This document shows positions 5,591 through 5,627 of a stretch of DNA of 5,627 bases, piece by piece; position 1 is the first letter of the stretch, and the number at the start of each line of letters is the position of its first letter. This DNA is from Candidatus Zixiibacteriota bacterium (GTDB lineage Bacteria > Zixibacteria > MSB-5A5 > GN15 > PGXB01). The notes under the pieces were generated by a model. It made no database searches, was not told the DNA's origin, and saw nothing but the letters and a program-made list of their open reading frames with translations. The position numbers and the translations under genes were made by a program. The stretch is from the NCBI GenBank assembly GCA_020345705.1, contig CP070766.1:26623-32249 (forward strand), in the 5' to 3' direction.

Positions 5591-5627
5591 ACCAGCCGGG
5601 CGACAGCAGACCCAACCTGAAATCATC

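Noticed and set aside
1..5627. CRISPR arrays, tRNA or rRNA genes, insertion sequences, phage genes
   Set aside because: No tandem repeats with spacers, no cloverleaf or rRNA motifs, and no transposase or integrase motifs were seen on either strand.

Overview
The window looks like a bacterial chromosomal segment of roughly balanced base composition, from a Gram-negative-type organism. The support is a soluble hybrid histidine kinase with an AHDLNN-type H box, an ECF sigma/anti-sigma pair next to a small DUF6249-like membrane protein, and a MurNAc-6-phosphate etherase. This combination would fit environmental lineages such as the FCB group (for example Zixibacteria-like genomes) or Desulfobacterota. 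That placement is a guess from protein flavour; no marker gene settles it.

Layout from left to right. Bases 1-336 are the C-terminal third of murQ (peptidoglycan-sugar recycling), cut by the window edge. Bases 337-632 hold a hairpin that probably ends murQ transcription, and a 59-residue minus-strand ORF with an EF-hand/dockerin-like calcium-loop motif. Bases 633-1430 encode an exported TPR-like protein of no recognised family. Facing it on the minus strand is a two-gene operon, sigma (1958-2524) then anti-sigma (1449-1961), overlapping by four bases. Bases 2679-3050 encode a three-helix membrane protein divergent from sigma. A strong hairpin follows, and then a 776-residue cytoplasmic hybrid histidine kinase (3260-5590). 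The last 37 bases hold nothing recognisable.

The most interesting signal lies in the 154-base gap between sigma and the membrane-protein gene. The same bipartite element, GCAACATT-N12-CGGTC(T/A)AATC, occurs once on each strand, back to back, with identical spacing and each copy pointing at one of the two genes. Scored as hexamers it is (T/C)GCAAC-N16-GGTC(T/A)A, close to the known ECF promoter class TGaAAC/TGcAAC-N16-CGTCTA. The simplest reading is that the ECF sigma drives both its own operon and the divergent membrane protein, forming a small self-amplifying envelope-response module held in check by the membrane-bound ZAS anti-sigma factor. The hybrid kinase downstream appears to be a separate signalling unit.
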